A stretch of 64,000 bases of DNA from Corticium candelabrum (Eukaryota; Porifera; Homoscleromorpha; Homosclerophorida; Plakinidae), in the NCBI RefSeq assembly GCF_963422355.1, contig NC_085100.1:3361568-3425567 (forward strand), written 5' to 3'. The position numbers and the translations under genes are program-made. Below the pieces are notes generated by a model. It saw only the letters and a program-made list of their open reading frames with translations, was not told the DNA's origin and ran no database searches. Position 1 is the first letter of the stretch, and every line of letters begins with the position of its first letter. Shown piece by piece: positions 35,249 through 47,306 of the stretch.

Positions 35249-36510
35249 GTGGCTTGTATTGTGAGGCTGAACTGTTACCTTGCTGACAGTTTTGATCCTT
35301 TCATGCAGATGATACGAGAGTGTGACTCTGGAAAATCTTCACACTCGATCAAGCGCATGGCTTGTCGATTTACTGCACAGCTGCGGAGGAGTCTTGCTTT
35401 GGACGACAAGTCGCAGAACTTACACAGGAATGCATCCATCTCGGTTGAAGGTGGCTTCGAGCAAGCGCCTAAAACAGATGCGAGACATTACCGTACGTGT
35501 TGCAGTTCTCTTCGTGTGCGGTCCTACATCGAAGATTCTACATCGTGATGTCAGTCCTACTTGCCGCATGTGCAGTGTAGGCCTGGAAACAGTCGACCAC
35601 ATTGTGGCAGGCTGTAGTGCTTTGGCACCGACGGACTACACTGATCGACACAATCAGGTGGCCTCCATCATTCACTGGGATGTTTGTCGCCATTTTGGGG
35701 TTCCAGTGGAGAGCAGATGGTACCGGCATCATCCTGATAGGCTTGTGGAGACGGATGACATTACTATGATGTGGGATACCACCATCCCCACTGCCAGGAA
35801 GATCAAAGCCAATCGTCCAGACATCTGTCTCAGAAATAGGAAAACAAACAATTGTCTTCTTATTGATATCAGCTGTCCTGCTGATGGCAACATTGGCAAG
35901 AAACATGCTGGGAAGTTGGCGAAGTACAGCGACTTGCGAGTGGAGATAAGCCGCATGTGGCATTGTCGAACACTGGTGATTCCGGTGGTCTTGGGAGCTT
36001 TGGGCACAGTGCACGCAGGTATTGCACGGTGGCTGGACATTATTCCAGGTCATCACAACCTGCAGCACTTACAGAAAACAGTGCTTCTGGGATCTACTCG
36101 GATCGTTCGTAAAGTCATGTCTTCTTTCTAGACAGCCGTGATGGTCTAAGTACTTCTGAAGCAGGGTTTGCTTCCGGTACTTGTAATAGACTTTACAAAC
36201 CAGACTGATCTGGTTGAGCACGACAACATAATAATGGGGGTAAAGACCCCACTTGCCCATTGAGGAGGGGCTAACGACACATAATAATATCCCTGTGGTC
36301 ATTGATATCCACTAGGCGTGCGGTGCTGAACCGAGTTCACAGTCACCGTAATGCCTGCAATCTATATCGAATTGGCTAGTCATTGATCGGCATGTGGACT
36401 ACACAGAAACATGTACCCTGCTGGGCTCACCTGCCGGGTTGGTGACGCCCAGATGGGGTAAGACCCCACTTGCCCATCATGGATCGAGGGGCATGACGAC
36501 ACATAATAGA
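35212..36510 (+). mobile_element. 5'-truncated R4/Dong-like non-LTR retrotransposon
   Basis: The open frame 35322-36131 (a second frame covers 35249-35548, implying a frameshift) encodes the C-terminal end of a restriction-like-endonuclease retroelement. It has a CCHC finger CRMCSVGLETVDHIVAGC (residues 81-98 of the frame), then an endonuclease core with RPD (165-167), D182 in LLIDIS and K200/Y202, then PVVLGALGTV. The 3' region holds two copies of a ggggtaagaccccacttgccc motif (36236, 36455). A (AAT)n tract (35212-35246) marks the 5' edge. Host sequence related to aaccaacctttct occurs on both sides. No reverse transcriptase remains. Confidence 0.82.
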
Positions 36511-36904
36511 TTTCATCGTACTACAGCTTGCAAGTCTATAGTAAATATGTTTCTAGTATTATGTAAGTAACAATAATAAATTACATGGCTCAGAACTAAC
36601 CTTTCTCAATATGTTTGTAGCATATGTGGTACACTTATAATGACCATATAAAAAGTATTAATCATTTCATGTATATATAAATATATTCTTCTACTATGCA
36701 AACTACCCCAACCTGCCCCAGACTACCCCAAACTACCCTACACACCCAGTCCCTAAACAAAAGTACATTACAGTAACAGGAAAATCCCACAAGTCATCAA
36801 AGTCCAGGTTCAGTCTACTGTATAATAGCTTGGCATTATACTGCCACAGTCTCACGGACAACTGTTTCATCAAATTTGAGTATGTCTGTGAGAAAGGTAT
36901 GCTG

Positions 36905-36947
<43 letters not shown>
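36905..36947. repeat. (TA)n microsatellite
   Basis: About 21 TA units in the 5' flank of gene 2. Confidence 0.95.
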
Positions 36948-36948
<1 letters not shown>

Positions 36949-39157
36949 TCAAAACATAATAATGGTACTTTATTTAAAATGAATAAATAAATCTTAGCAC
37001 AATCAAATCTAACTTTTTCATTCTTACAAGCATCCGTGTATTTTTAATGTATGTAACCCTGATATGTTATATATCAATTTCTTAACAACTAGAGATGTTG
37101 TTAGAGATAGCCATGAGTACTGGCACCGGTTTAGACAATTTCATATAATCTACATTACTCTCAATATATATCTCCACATCAATTTCTTCTCAGCAGTTAT
37201 GGTGTAAAGATATAGCAGAATATCTCATCATAGTTATCTTTAATCATGCGACTTCCAGATTTGATAACAACCTTCTACAGAATAGAAGGTTTATCTAATT
37301 CATGTTTTACATATATTTGATCAGTTAGGCTTATTACAAACCGCTTGTTGCTGTTGAGTAAATGACTTTTAATTCAAAGTTCACTTTTATAATATTGAAG
37401 AGTTAATTTCAAGTCATTTTTATGACATATTTAAAATCTATTTCTTTTAGAATGTATTGAAAATACCAATGATATATATGTTCATAAAGTAAATTAAATT
37501 TGGTAAATATATGTATTATCAGTTAAATTAACACGCTTTCAAAGTTTGACCTTTCGTTAAGAAATCAGTTCAGTTAATAGATTCCTATTCCAAGAAGAAC
37601 TTTTGAGGTGCAGATTGTTGCAATACACTTTAACTTATCTACTTGAGTAAGAGTTGTACCATCCACTGCCATGATCAGTAATGTGGAAGACTTTGTGTCA
37701 CACTCTTGGAAATGAATACATACAACGGTTGTACTGCTACTTTACTGTCTTGGTTCACCTAATAAAGTATGTTAGTCTGGGTAGAAATTTTATATTTGCT
37801 TATGTCAACTGTTTCTGATACAAAACAAATTTGAGAAGATGACTAACATTATTTCTCCAGTATGTAGCAGAGTAGTGGCATACATGTACTTGGCTATATT
37901 CTGTATTCTACAGCACTACTTTCTGGTACAAATTTCAGTCAATTACTGTATTTCTCTAAATAATTCCCTTTGAAAATTAATATTTTCTAGTGTCAGTAAT
38001 AGCAGAATTAATTGAAAAAGGAAACTATTTGGAAAAAGAACTTGTTTCATAGTTCATCAAATACTGGCAACTATATTTAAGTTTTGAGTCACTAAATGCA
38101 TCAGAGTCACTAAACAGTAAATAAAAGACCTAGTATTCTCAACATCTTCACTGTACTCATTGCTATTGTGAACTATTGCTCAGTTATTTGAGCTTCAGGC
38201 GCTTTTGTTAGCACTACAAAAGTTCTTGACATGTTCAGACATTCTGAAGACAGACATTCAGCTAGAACATCTAATACCATGTCACAACAATTGAAGGACT
38301 TCTTGATTAATTAATTGACTACGTAATCACATGCTATAGTAGTACTGGTTCAAAATTATTTAGAAGAGGAAATTATATTTTCAGAGAAACCTGCTGCTGT
38401 AGGGAATTATTTGGGTGGAAAACTGTTCGAGAAATACAAATACAGTATTTCGTTGAGATGATAGTCTAATGTTCTAATAACTCATATACATGTCGGAATT
38501 TCGTAACATACATGAGGCAAAAAACACAATCCACTAGCTAAAGAAAGCTAGCTGCCATGCAGACATGCTCGAAACCACGTGATCGACTGATTACAGTAAT
38601 GTAGCTACTTTCAGAATCAGTCTTACCACTGCTTGGTTATTGGAGTTTAATTCCACCGAAATAGAGAGTTCTTGTTAGCTGCAATTAGTGCCGTGGAAAT
38701 AGACTTTGCGAGATTAACGCGCGCTACGTAACTTTCTCCTGCGCTGTAGAGTTTCAGAGCTAGAGTACACACCTCTCATCAGCGTTGCCTGTGCGCTCGA
38801 TACACATATAAGTGCCCTAGTCTAGCTATAAGCAATCTATTTACTAGCATTATTAACATACAGGTACCATATTGAGTGACGTCAAAACCGGAGCGAACGT
38901 AAACACTTACGCATCGTCATTGCAACATTTCATGCATGGTGCTTGCGGCGTTCAAACTGTAGAGTCCATTCATGCATCATGTGATATACACAAAGATTAA
39001 CTAGAAGACGGTAATCTCTACACTACAGAACGATTTTAGAACAAAGGACTCACAAAAGCAAGTGACAACAAATAACGGATTTAGTATAGTAGTACAGGGC
39101 AATGGGTTCACTCGCCTCTTCAAGGCTCGTGATCCGGCCAGAGCACCCACCATACAC

Positions 39158-39320
39158 TGCGTCCGATCCAGGAATTTTTGAAAGAGGGGGTTCACCGTTA
39201 GCAGTTTTTATAGCATTACTAATTTTCTGTTTTTTAATGAAATTATATAAAATGATTAAACCACGCCTATTGGATAATATGGGGTTGAAACCCCCTTAAC
39301 CCCCTCTGGATCCAGCCCTG
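39158..39320. mobile_element. MITE, second copy of the 2351-2514 family
   Basis: Interior sequence (ggaatttttgaaagaggg, gttagcagtt, cacgcctattgga) aligns with 2351-2514 along its length. The right end ctggatccagccctg is well kept and the left end (gcgtccgatccagg) has drifted. Confidence 0.85.
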
Positions 39321-39370
39321 ATACAGTATTACTGGTGTACAACGCTCTAGAAGCTAATACTTAATTAATA

Positions 39371-40161
39371 TAATGGAATTGACATGGTCTGGGCAATATG
39401 ATTGGACCACCTTTGGAAGGCAGTCTATATAGATGACTGGATGGAATTCGCAATGCCAGCAAGAGTAACAGGAATATTTCTTTTGTTGTTTCTTTGGTTG
39501 CTATTTTTCTGTTAACTGGTAACAGCTCTCAGCCATCCCACACCTCAAATCAAACATTTTATGTATCCACAAAACAGTTTTTTGGACAAATTTTCCGTTT
39601 ATGGCCAATCATGTCACTTGCTTCAGTTTATATATTTACGATTGAAATGCAAGCGACTTTTGTCACATTTCTTGCACACCAAGTACAACTTCTCACCCAA
39701 AGATGTGGGAGTTGTGCTTTAGTAGGTGCAGTTCCAAGTGTATTGGTAGCACCTGTTGCGTGTAGACTGTGTGATATAGTGCATCCAAGATTGTTTATAC
39801 CTATCGGAGAGATAATGGCTGCTGCTGGTGTATTCTCTCATGTCATATGGACATGTCATTAAAATGCAATATCTTGCACAAATCTCTATAGGATTTGGGA
39901 GTGCATTTACCTTTTGTCCTGCATACACAGACCTCAACAAAGAATTATGTCAAAGATTGGAAGAAGACAAGCTCAATGAAAACACAACTGGAAAGTTTGT
40001 CATGTTAATTAAGTAGTCTTGGAAGAGGAACTGGTTCAACTGCAGGTGGAGCATCTGTAGAATATTTAGGTTTTAGCGAAGCTACTATATTATGGGATAT
40101 CACCGGAATATCATTTGGAGTTGTGTATTTGTTACTATTTGCACTTTCTGGAGCATATTAA
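39371..40161 (+). pseudogene. 3' fragment of SLC18B1-like MFS gene
   Basis: Aligns with 47779-48587 of the intact gene from taatggaattgacatgg to the terminal tttctggagcat. The first ~470 bp of the coding region are absent. Internal lesions include a small deletion at tctgggcaatatg, a stop in tatagatgactgg and a frameshift before the last segment. The 3' flank (to about 40440, ending atcagtcacaggtg) matches that of the intact gene (to about 48840), so a whole gene end was copied rather than a cDNA. Confidence 0.85.
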
Positions 40162-40357
40162 AATAGTAAAGTAGTTAGAATTGTCCAAAGTGCTTTCATT
40201 TGCATTTGCATTAGAGTAACATGAATAGTTCAAAATTCTTTAGAACTAATCTCTATATACCACAGTAGATGAGAACCAAGTATCGTGCCTAATCGATATG
40301 GTATTTCCTACAACACTTGCATGCAAAGACGACCAAACATGGTACATATACCGTTTT

Positions 40358-40359
<2 letters not shown>

Positions 40360-40415
<56 letters not shown>
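40360..40415. repeat. (CA)n microsatellite
   Basis: CA run in the 3' flank of the MFS fragment. The intact gene has only a short cgcgcgcgca-type stretch here (48785-48820). Confidence 0.95.
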
Positions 40416-40419
<4 letters not shown>

Positions 40420-41121
40420 TATCAGTCACAGGTGGCTATTAGCCCACCATCCCCTTCTCAAATTAGCTATTAATTAATACTACTAATTGTTAGTAAATTT
40501 TTATTATTATTAGTTGTTAGTTAATTCATTTATCGTTACAAATTTATGTTGTTGCATGAGTTCACATGCGTTTTTACTCCGTTCTGAAAATTAGCAGGCA
40601 AACAGAATTCTTATCATAGTTATATCCCGTTCTAAGAAATTAGCAAGAATGGAGTATCTCAATGTATGCAAATTTATATGTTGTTGCATGAGTATCCCGT
40701 TCTAATTTATCACGAAGTGTATCTTTGAAAGACTATCAGCCAGACAGAATTCTCATTAAGAATTTCGTTCAGAGTTATATAAATTCCTGTCAATGGTATC
40801 ACATTCTGAGACTATTGATTATTATATAGCTAGTATCCCATTGAAGACAAAGAAAATGTAACACAATGTCTCGTTTCCAAGAATCCCGTTGACTAATTAG
40901 ACTATCGAAACCATTTCGCCAGTCGCGTTGAACGCCGCGTTACTTCGAAGACGTTGTCTCTTTGCGAGAAACAGGTGTACCGAACTTGGCATCTATTTGA
41001 CGGGAATCCCGTTCGGAAATATATTTTAGCAGCATGAATTGGAAGTCACGTGCAGTTACGTACTCACCTGGATAATCCGTTCCCCGTATATATACCAAGT
41101 CACGACTCGTGCCGTCTCTCC
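40416..41121. other. Intergenic, no gene seen
   Basis: AT-rich with scattered short repeats (atcccgttctaa..attagca repeated at about 40577, 40625 and 40692). No open frame with recognisable content. Confidence 0.4.
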
Positions 41122-41571
41122 ATGGACAGTCCCGCTGAACGTCACCATTTCGAAGACGTTGCTGACGTTGCGGGGAACAAGTATATCAAACGTGGTAGCT
41201 CTTCGATGAGCGTAGAGACGGGCAAACGACTGTGGGCGTTGTTTAAAGACCCGGATATGAGCAATAATATCTTTCCTTTCCCGACGTCGCTCGTAATAAA
41301 CGACACGCTCCGCGCGTACCGTCCGACGTCGGGAACGGGCAGCTTCAATTCGGTGCAGATCCGATACGCCGTTACGGAGATATTCGCACGCGAGCGGAGA
41401 CGAATTCGAGGCGGGTTTCATCGACTGGAAATCACGTCGTCGCGGGAGAAGTACGAAAGACAACGACAGCTTCACTCTCGAGATCCGTCGTTTCGGCATC
41501 CGCGGGCCAAATTCGGCAGAGATCGGACGAGGGGTGGCGGAGATACGCCAGGCCGCACAAACATACAGATA
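41122..41571 (+). CDS. Hypothetical ORF, 149 codons, GC- and CpG-rich
   Basis: Open from MDSPAERHHFEDVADVAG to a stop at 41571. I recognise no domain. It stands out from its AT-rich surroundings by a high GC and CpG content. Its C-terminal third (from about 41427) is duplicated at 45913-46060, where it is joined to an MFS pseudogene instead, so that part at least belongs to a duplicated block and may be chance coding. An upstream in-frame ATG at 41050 would add 24 residues. It could be a first exon or a CpG-rich promoter region. There is little basis for calling it a gene. Confidence 0.2.
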
Positions 41572-41672
41572 GACTAGTACCCAGTCCTCCTCCTCGCGTA
41601 CGCTCCACATGTTTTGACACGTGCTTTTTGTTCCACTTGCCCCGGGGAATGACGGAGTGATACTGGGTTGAG
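41568..41672. mobile_element. ~105-bp hairpin MITE (ACCCAGTC family), copy 2
   Basis: Ends agactagtacccagtcctcc and gatactgggttgagtct are inverted repeats. The inner hairpin is built on cacatgttttgacacgtg. It lies at the same place in the duplicated block as the 46067-46162 copy, so the insertion predates that duplication. Confidence 0.7.
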
Positions 41673-41929
41673 TCTAGACCAGTGACCAGTCTCGCCGCGC
41701 TTTCGTTATTGCCGGATGTTGAAATCCCACGCTACACAGTTTTTAGACAAAATCCAAATTTAAATGCAAAACAAATTTCTTTTCGCTTTATGGCTTTATT
41801 CTAATTAGTGCGTATACATATATAGGCTTGGAGTTACTCTACATTAAATGTGGCGAAGATTCTAATTCGGGCCGCACAACAGAAATGGGCGTGGTCCTAT
41901 AGGGCTATCTGTCGAGCTCTAGGTATCTA

Positions 41930-43314
<1,385 letters not shown>

Positions 43315-43563
43315 ATGCCATCTTCTTGTCAATATGACGGCCAAGGTCGCCAGCGTCAACCCCGGTTACTTCTTCTTCTCTTTGCCGTCACAATGCGTGC
43401 GCTACTGTTGTCTTCGTACATCCTCATATCGACGTACTATCCGCAGTACATCAAAAAGGAACCCTGCAATCAGAAACGTCCGTCACAACTTATCGGATAC
43501 GTTTTGTCTGCGTACTCGCCAACTTACGTATTAGGATCGATAATTGCTGGTCACTGTTGCTGA
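43315..43563 (+). pseudogene. 5' fragment of SLC18B1-like MFS gene (82 codons)
   Basis: The N-terminal segment (MPSSCQYDGQGRQRQP to YVLGSIIAGH) is nearly identical to residues 1-80 of the intact protein at 47307. It then meets Cys-Cys-stop where the gypsy-derived insert begins. It encodes only about the first two membrane helices, so it is not a functional transporter, although its start region and 5' flank are intact and could still be transcribed. Confidence 0.85.
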
Positions 43564-43566
43564 CAA

Positions 43567-44990
43567 AGTAAATCCCAAGCAATCAATCGCTCCTAACAAA
43601 AGAACACTTCTCTGGCTTCAGTTGCAAACCTGCTTGTAACTGTTTGAATACACTACCCACGTGAATAAGGTGTTCTTCAAAAGATTTTTATACAATTCGT
43701 ATGTTATCTAAATTCGTGAAGACAAACTCCCAATCAATACCCGAGAACAACTTATTCATAAATCTCTGAAAAGTTGCAGGGGCGTTTGTCAAACCAAACG
43801 GCATCCTGCGGTAGTGGAAAAAACCTTTATGGCAAGACAAGGCGGTCTGCTTTAACTGTTCTGCAAGTTTGACTTGGTGATATCCTTTCATCAGATCCAA
43901 AGAACTGAAAAACTTGCTTTTCTATGACCAATAGTGTCGATCAACTCGTCAATTCTTGGTAGTTGATAGTGGTCTAGAATGTTATCCTTATTTACTCCTC
44001 GATAGTTGACACAAACTCTTAACCCACCCTCTTTCATTCTCACTAGAACTAAGTTCGATGCATAGGACTATTAAATGGCTCGATGCACCCTGTGCTCTCG
44101 AGTCTGTCTAGTTCTTCTAATTCCATACTACGTAGCGCATATGGCAACCTTAGTGGGCATGCTTTAACCGGTTTTTCGGTCGCCGTATCAATCACATGCT
44201 CCACTACGTCTGTCTCCCCTAACTCCTGTTCTAACAATGTGAAGGCTTGATGTTCAGACTGTAAACGCCGCATGAACAATTCTCTCGCGTCACTCTCAAC
44301 ACTCTCACCCACAGTAACCTTCGTTGATGCCGTGCTTGTCTATCATCAAGTAGATCATCTGAGAGATAGCAGACTCCTACCAAAGGATTAGTAGTTTCCT
44401 TCCACAGGGAGTCTGACGGCTTTACCGATGTCACTTGCTCCAACTCACCAACAGTCATACTCTTGTCCAACTGTATAGGGTGGCTCTCCCAATTAGTAAC
44501 AATTACCTTGGTACAACGACTACCATCCAATAGTTCCTTCAAAAATCACAGTCTTCTCTGGTCAAGATGAACTCACATGGTGTGACAACTCCCGTTAGTA
44601 CCGTTTGAGATGTGGAGTGCTCCTCGTCCTCTCCTACCCTTACTTTAACTGTCTTTACTAGTTTGGCATGGTCACAAACACAACTTCTGCCCAAGAGCAA
44701 TACGTACACTTCAGATCTTACGGCTCTCTTGATTGTCTACTCTCTCTGGTTGAATTGTGGCTCCATTCACTGGGTCTGTCGCACTCGCACACAGGCGACG
44801 TGTTCCCATCCTTCACACAAGTCACACATGAAAGCTCGCTCCTCTTGTTCCACTTCAAGTTCCGCAGTCGTCCATTTTGACGGTCTCGTTGGGACTCTCT
44901 AAGTTGTAATGCTCTAAAAATATATAGAATATCACCAAAAGAACACAAAGCGGCGAAATACATCGTTTCAGTCAAAACTATACGCTCTCA
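43567..44990 (-). pseudogene. Second Ty3/gypsy fragment (protease/RT region)
   Basis: Minus-strand pol remnant inserted at the broken end of the MFS copy. At about 43900-43690 it has reverse-transcriptase motifs DLMKGYHQVKL and MPFGLTNAPATFQRFM, with the active-site region degenerate (NLDNI). At about 44310-44050 it has the RT N-terminal region (PYALRSMELEELDRLESTG). At about 44540-44330 is a protease-to-RT spacer-like stretch. Frames are broken between these pieces. LTRs were not found. It is a different, better preserved lineage than the element at 3.5-7.8 kb. Confidence 0.82.
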
Positions 44991-45173
44991 CTACTCTCAC
45001 GTCCCGGATATCTATTATCAACACTAGAGTTCAGGATATGGGCACTGCAATGGATTAACACCTCTATTAGTAGTAAGGTTTCTCATAACAAATAAAATAT
45101 TCTATCACTCTAACTATCTCTACCCGTTACGTACGTTAAGCTTTGTCTGGCCTGCAGTGCTAACATAGATACG

Positions 45174-45911
45174 ATGCTAGACAATTGCGCAATGCCATCT
45201 TCTGTCAAGGTAACGGTCACGGTCACCAGCGTCAACCCAGGTTACTTCTTCTTCTCTTTGCCGTTGCTACACGTCCGCTACCGTTGTCTTCCTACAGCCT
45301 CATATCGACGTACTATCGGCAGTACATCAAAAAGGAGCCCTACAATATCACAAATGTCCGTCAGCATTCACAGGATACGTATTGTCGGCGTACACGCCAA
45401 CATGCGTATTTCGATCGATCGGTGTTGGTCTCTATGGGCTGAGGTCTCACGGTTCCAAGTTCTGCATTGTAACTGGACTGTTTCTAACTGGAGCACCGTG
45501 CTACGGCTCACTTTTGCGGCACTATCTATATGTAACGGCTTACTCTATTGCTTTCAGAGTGGCTATTGGTCTAGTTGTGGCTTCAGCGGACGCCGCATCT
45601 TTCTCACTGGTGGCAGCTTCATATCCGGAAAAATTGGATTTGTAACAGGACTAATGGAATTGACATGCTCTGGGCAATATGATTGGACCACCTTTCGGAG
45701 GCAGTCTATATAAATGACTGGATAGAATTCGCTATGCCAGCAGGTGTAACAGGAATATTTCTTTTGTTGTTTTCTTTGGTTTCTATTTTTCTGCCAACTG
45801 GTAACAGCTCTCAGCCATCCCACACCTCAAATCAAACTTTTATGTATCCACAAAACAGTTTTTTGACCCAATTTTCCGTTTATGGCAAATCATGTTACTT
45901 GCTTCAGTTTC
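45174..45911 (+). pseudogene. Frameshifted MFS gene copy, truncated by a fusion junction
   Basis: Aligns with 47307-48030 of the intact gene. A 1-bp loss near the start (cttctgtcaagg versus cttcttgtcaagatg), several indels (for example near 45355, 45480 and 45520) and an in-frame stop at tatataaatgactgg break it. At about 45911 the MFS sequence (gttacttgcttcagttt) stops abruptly and continues as the block otherwise found at 41427 (ggaaatcacgtcgtcg). Relative to that block this is a rearrangement breakpoint. Confidence 0.85.
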
Positions 45912-46066
45912 AGGAAATCACGTCGTCGCGGGAGAAGTACGGAAGACGACGACAGCTTCACTTTCGCGGTCCGTCGTTTCGGCGTGCGCAGGCCAAATTC
46001 GGCGGAGATCAGACGCGGGGAGGCGGAGATACGGTCCGCCGTACATACAAACATAGATACAGATAT

Positions 46067-46162
46067 AGACTCGTACCCAGTCCTCCTCCTCGCGCGCGCT
46101 CCACGTGTTTCGGCACGTGCTTTTTGTTGCACTTGCTCCAGGGAATGACGGAGTGAGACTGG
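46067..46162. mobile_element. ~100-bp hairpin MITE (ACCCAGTC family), copy 3
   Basis: Ends agactcgtacccagtcctcc and gtgagactgggtcgagtct are inverted repeats. The interior ctccacgtgtttcggcacgtgc forms a second hairpin. It is paralogous to 41568-41672. Confidence 0.72.
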
Positions 46163-46340
46163 GTCGAGTCTAGACCAGTGACCAGTCTCGCCGCGCTTTC
46201 GTTATTCCCGGATGTTGAAATCCCACGCTACACAGTTTTTAGACAAAATCCAAATTCAAGTGCAGAGCTAATTTCTTCCCGCTTCATGGATTTATTCTAA
46301 TTAGAGCGTATAAATATATAGGCTCGGAGTCACTCTACAT

Positions 46341-46441
46341 TAGCCTCGTCCCAGACTCTCTCGCGCTAGTCTTGTCCGGTGCCCGGAATTTTCATACGGG
46401 CACCGACAAGACTAGCGCGAGAGAGTCTGGGGACTAGGCTA
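46341..46441. mobile_element. 101-bp near-perfect palindromic MITE with 9-bp target duplication
   Basis: The left arm (46341-46384, from tagcctcgtcccagactc to cggtgccc) and right arm (46398-46441) are complementary over ~43 bp around a 13-bp loop. The 9-mer actctacat flanks it on both sides (46332-46340, 46442-46450). The sister block at 41836-41846 has a single actctacat and no insert, so the empty site is present. A 9-bp duplication fits Mutator-like elements. A shorter relative lies at 51473-51526. Confidence 0.9.
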
Positions 46442-46537
46442 ACTCTACATTAGATGAGCCAAAGCTTGTAATCCGGGGAGCACAACAGAAATGGGCGTGG
46501 TCCTATAGGGCTATCTATCGACCTCTCGGTATCTAAA

Positions 46538-46664
<127 letters not shown>

Positions 46665-47306
46665 AAGAACTTCAAATTTCTCCTCCCCACAACCACGTTT
46701 CATTATAGGACCTACTTCAAAAAAATTGTTTCCGTGTCCGACTACAGATCATGATTCGTGCATGTGACCAAACAGCGATGAAAAAGCCTCATGAAGTTCC
46801 GTCGCCCAACTTTTGATAGCACTGTCGTTACAACGGAACTGAGTGAGTAATTATACTGTACATTGCAATTGTCTTGTCATTGATCACGATCGCGAAATGA
46901 CGACTACAGTACATACCAGGCTTAGATACGCAATCTAAATTACTAAGAAGTCTGCATGTTTACTTCCATAACAACAAATACGTATTGTCTAGCTATAGGG
47001 CGCGGCGTTTCAGTAGACGGTCAGAAAACTCCGTTGCGCCACCTACGGATACTGTACAACTAGTGAAATGGCAGGATTACTAACACTTCGCAGCACTTCG
47101 CAGCACTTCGCGTGTAATAGTCTCGTCTCTCGAATTTGCGATGAGATATTCCTAATTTATTGTCCATGGATTAACGCCTCTAGTAACACATCTAGATGGT
47201 TTCTCACAGCAGGCAAAATATTCTATCACTCTACCTATCTACACTCGTTACGTACGCTCTAGCGTGGTCCAGCCTGCAGTGCTAACGTACTAATAAATGC
47301 TATACA

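Larger units (their letters stand above)
34870..38930 (-). repeat. 5'-flank unit of receptor gene 2 (array copy 2)
   Basis: Third copy of the AT-rich flank (compare 1-2970 and 22910-25380). It is interrupted at about 35212-36560 by an R4/Dong-like remnant. It also carries a ctaccccaa-like degenerate minisatellite (36700-36750) and a (TA)n tract (36905-36947). Similarity fades near 38930, close to a tgacgtc motif at 38877 that also marks the edge of copy 0. No gene is seen in it apart from the retroelement. Confidence 0.75.

Noticed and set aside
35538..36068. 176-codon minus-strand frame
   Set aside because: Antisense shadow of the R4/Dong-like endonuclease frame.
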